Shown here piece after piece: positions 62,157-64,000 of a stretch of 64,000 nt of DNA. The first letter of the stretch is position 1; every line of letters starts with the position of its first letter. Below the pieces are notes generated by a model. That model had not been told where the DNA came from, did not search any database, and worked only from the letters and a program-made list of their open reading frames with translations. The DNA comes from Hyalangium versicolor. GTDB lineage: Bacteria; Myxococcota; Myxococcia; Myxococcales; Myxococcaceae. The translations under genes were made by a program, and so were the position numbers. Location: NCBI RefSeq assembly GCF_020103695.1, contig NZ_JAHXBF010000006.1, forward strand, positions 434,001 through 498,000, given 5' to 3'.

Positions 62157-62363
62157 GCCTTTGACGTAACGCAGATTTCGCGCATCACAAGTCGGCTTCA
62201 TCCGCCGGCTGCCCACCCAAGAGCAGCCGGCCAGGCGAGCCCGCCTGAAGTCCTTACAGTCCTGCTCCTAACGGCCGCTCGCCGACACTGCAAACCCCTG
62301 AAACGCTTCACGCGGGTTGGCACGCGTCTTTCAAGCAAAGTGTTCACGAGGGGGAAGGGGCGG

Positions 62364-62585
62364 ATGGCGGACATCGAGCACGTGGTGCTCCTGCGCGATC
62401 GACGCGGATGGAGCGTGAAGGTCCTCATGAGGGAGGGTGGCTCCCGGCGCTACCGCTATGCCAGCGAGGCCCAGGCACGCTTCTTCGCAGCCGTGTTCGA
62501 GCTGGGGCCTCGGACGCTGCCTGCCAGCGCTCGCAAGCGCAAACGGGCCCGGACAGCCACACTCGGGGTGGAGGCTCCGGGCTAG
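62364..62585 (+). CDS. Small basic hypothetical protein
   Basis: 73 residues: MADIEHVVLLRDRRGWSVKV, then RYASEAQARFFAAVFELGPR, ending in a basic tail (ARKRKRARTATLG). The ribosome site is the G-rich GAGGGGGAAGGGG. No family is recognised. The tail may bind nucleic acid. Confidence 0.5.
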   Translation: MADIEHVVLLRDRRGWSVKVLMREGGSRRYRYASEAQARFFAAVFELGPRTLPASARKRKRARTATLGVEAPG

Positions 62586-62672
62586 CCCGGCCGCGAAGCC
62601 ACCGGTCGGCGGCTTTCTACTACCCATGCGGGCGGGTTTCGGAGAGGCTGCACATGTTCGTAGGAGATGACC

Positions 62673-62954
62673 ATGAGCGACGCTTCCAAGCCCTTCATTC
62701 TTCCGCCCCACCGTGAGCAGGTCACCCTGGAGCCTGATCCCGCAGGCCGTTGGTCCGACAAGTTCCCGGACATGATCGGCTACAAGAACCAGGGCGGTGG
62801 CAAGGTCCCCGCTGACTTCGCCTGGAACACCAATCCCAAGCAGTTCCAGGAGGAGATGACGCCGGAGACGCTTGCGCGCAGCTACCAGCGCCTGCGCACC
62901 CTCCCGCCCACGGCCGCCAGGCCGCAGCTGCCCGAGGGCGACAAGAAGCCGTAG
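62673..62954 (+). CDS. Small hydrophilic hypothetical protein
   Basis: 93 residues. The ATG at 62673 is preferred because AGGAG lies 6 bases before it, whereas the ATG at 62667 is immediately next to that site. The sequence has DKFPDMIGYKNQGGGKVPAD and EEMTPETLARSYQRLRTLPP; no domain is recognised. It is convergent with the gene at the right edge. Confidence 0.6.
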   Translation: MSDASKPFILPPHREQVTLEPDPAGRWSDKFPDMIGYKNQGGGKVPADFAWNTNPKQFQEEMTPETLARSYQRLRTLPPTAARPQLPEGDKKP

Positions 62955-62968
62955 ATTTCGGCAGTGCC

Positions 62969-64000
62969 TCAGTGGAACGGGAGCGCCGCGAGCTGCTCCC
63001 GGAACTGATCGAGCGTCTCGCGCACCGCCTGCTCTTCCAGACCTTCGGCGGCCGCGCGGCGGCTCTTGCGCACGAAGGCGTCGAAGGTGGCCGAGCGCCC
63101 GTAGATCGCGCCCGCTCCGTCCAGTGCCGCCTGAAGCACCCGCTCGGCTCCCCGGGAGCTCAGGTGCAGGTGCATGGAGATCTGCTCGAGCTGCGCATTG
63201 CAGGCGCTCCACGCCGCGCGGTCGTGCCCCGTGAGCACCTGCGTGGTGAGCTGCTCGATGATTCGCTCCAGCTCCGCCAGGAAGGGCTGCACCCGCCGCG
63301 GCAGCTCCTCGGCGGCCACCGGGCCCGCGCCCGCCACCTTCTGCAACTGCTCGCGCAACTCCACCAGCAGCCGCTTGTCCCGCGTGCGCAGGGTCAGCGA
63401 GGCTGGCATCGTCGCGAACGAGCCCAGGCTCTCGGCCACCTGACGCGTGAGCCCCGCCATGCCCTCGGGCGCCGTGCGAGCCACGCGCTCCAGCTTGCCC
63501 TGCAGCGAGCGGCGCAGATCCACCAGAGCGCCTCGCAGCGCCGCCGCCGCCGCCATCTGCACCCCGTAGCCCGGGACGACCTCCTCGCGGCTCACGTCCT
63601 CGAAGGCCGCCGCCGTCAGGTACACCATGTCCCCGATGCGCGAGCGGAAGTCCATGCGCGAGGATTGCAGCTCCGTCATCAGCTCCCAGCGGTCCGTTAC
63701 CACCTCCGGGCGGCGCACCCGCTCGCCCAGCTCCGCCACCCGCCGCGCCAATTGCTCCGCGTTCTTCTGGAAGACGACCTCCGCCTCTTGCGAGAGCCGC
63801 TCGTCCGCGCTCGCGGGCAGGGGCCTCCAGCCGCTGTCCGCGCCCGCCGAGCGCTCCGGTGCCGGGAACTCCTTGCGGATGACCGCGATGAGGTGGTTCA
63901 CGTCCACCAGTGTGTCGCGCAGGGCTGGCGCCATCGTCTCCCACAGCGACAGGTCCGCCCCGTCCGCCTGCTCGGCCGTGGTGGGCTCGTACTTGACGAT
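62969..64000 (-). CDS. Helical hypothetical protein, N-terminus cut by window edge
   Basis: The open frame runs from the window edge (reading IVKYEPTTAEQADGADLSLW) to the stop at 62969, 343 residues in the window. It is mostly long helices (LARRVAELGERVRRPE, LVELREQLQKVAGAG, HDRAAWSACNAQLEQISMHL) and ends DQFREQLAALPFH. No domain is recognised. The true start is outside the window. Confidence 0.65.
   Translation of the reverse strand: MVKYEPTTAEQADGADLSLWETMAPALRDTLVDVNHLIAVIRKEFPAPERSAGADSGWRPLPASADERLSQEAEVVFQKNAEQLARRVAELGERVRRPEVVTDRWELMTELQSSRMDFRSRIGDMVYLTAAAFEDVSREEVVPGYGVQMAAAAALRGALVDLRRSLQGKLERVARTAPEGMAGLTRQVAESLGSFATMPASLTLRTRDKRLLVELREQLQKVAGAGPVAAEELPRRVQPFLAELERIIEQLTTQVLTGHDRAAWSACNAQLEQISMHLHLSSRGAERVLQAALDGAGAIYGRSATFDAFVRKSRRAAAEGLEEQAVRETLDQFREQLAALPFH

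Overview
The window looks like chromosomal DNA of a myxobacterium, most likely suborder Cystobacterineae (Myxococcaceae or Archangiaceae). It is uniformly GC-rich, with third-position G/C so strong that long open frames appear on both strands. It is full of lipoproteins, VIT/vWA proteins and TPR proteins, and it carries a TIGR02269-type lipoprotein followed by a double-CXXCG protein, a paralogous pair described from Myxococcus. The species cannot be fixed from sequence alone. No CRISPR array, rRNA operon, insertion sequence or prophage was seen.

Layout. 1-8.8 kb: 5' end of a CpaF-type secretion ATPase, a ChrA-type chromate transporter, uracil-DNA glycosylase, a soluble PAS-GAF histidine kinase, a DUF3592 protein, an unrecognised helical protein, a TPR protein and a SitA/SitI-like toxin-immunity pair. 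8.8-16.2 kb: small secreted proteins, a TPR protein, gyrA with its own promoter, a CHAD protein, a DUF1232 protein and a Uma2 protein. 16.2-21.6 kb: one reverse-strand operon holding a scramblase-like protein, ureD, fused ureAB, ureC, ureF and a His-rich ureG, with no ureE. 21.6-26.8 kb: a MerR-VIT/vWA operon with a clear promoter and operator, a DUF2721 membrane protein and a TreT-like trehalose-forming glycosyltransferase. 26.9-32.4 kb: a NhaR-like regulator, tRNA-Phe with promoter and terminator, an oxidoreductase, and convergent queE and queC of the queuosine pathway. 32.4-43.1 kb: a large SNF2 helicase with two SWIM zinc fingers, a paired M16 protease operon, a DUF1615 lipoprotein and a secreted M4 metalloprotease with two PPC domains. 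43.1-49.4 kb: a lipoprotein, a Cys-rich protein, an acyl-CoA dehydrogenase, DUF427, an FRG-domain protein, a Cys-rich miniprotein and a DsbA/FrnE-type oxidoreductase. 49.5-64 kb: lipoproteins, a second VIT/vWA protein, an MFS transporter, two tandem secreted paralogues resembling the APCDD1 domain, a LysR-AEC transporter operon, a possible JAMM-like lipoprotein and small hypothetical genes.

The most notable element is the DsbA/FrnE-family gene at 48816-49427 on the reverse strand. Its conventional reading frame is interrupted by one in-frame TGA, exactly where the first active-site cysteine should be (U-P-F-C in place of C-P-F-C). Just downstream is a perfect 7-bp hairpin with a GGUC loop, the hallmark of a bacterial SECIS element, so the gene is best read as an unannotated selenoprotein. 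Other points of interest are the SitA/SitI-like pair, the ureE-less urease operon, a leaderless MerR promoter with a 7-3-7 palindrome, and several unexplained inverted repeats.
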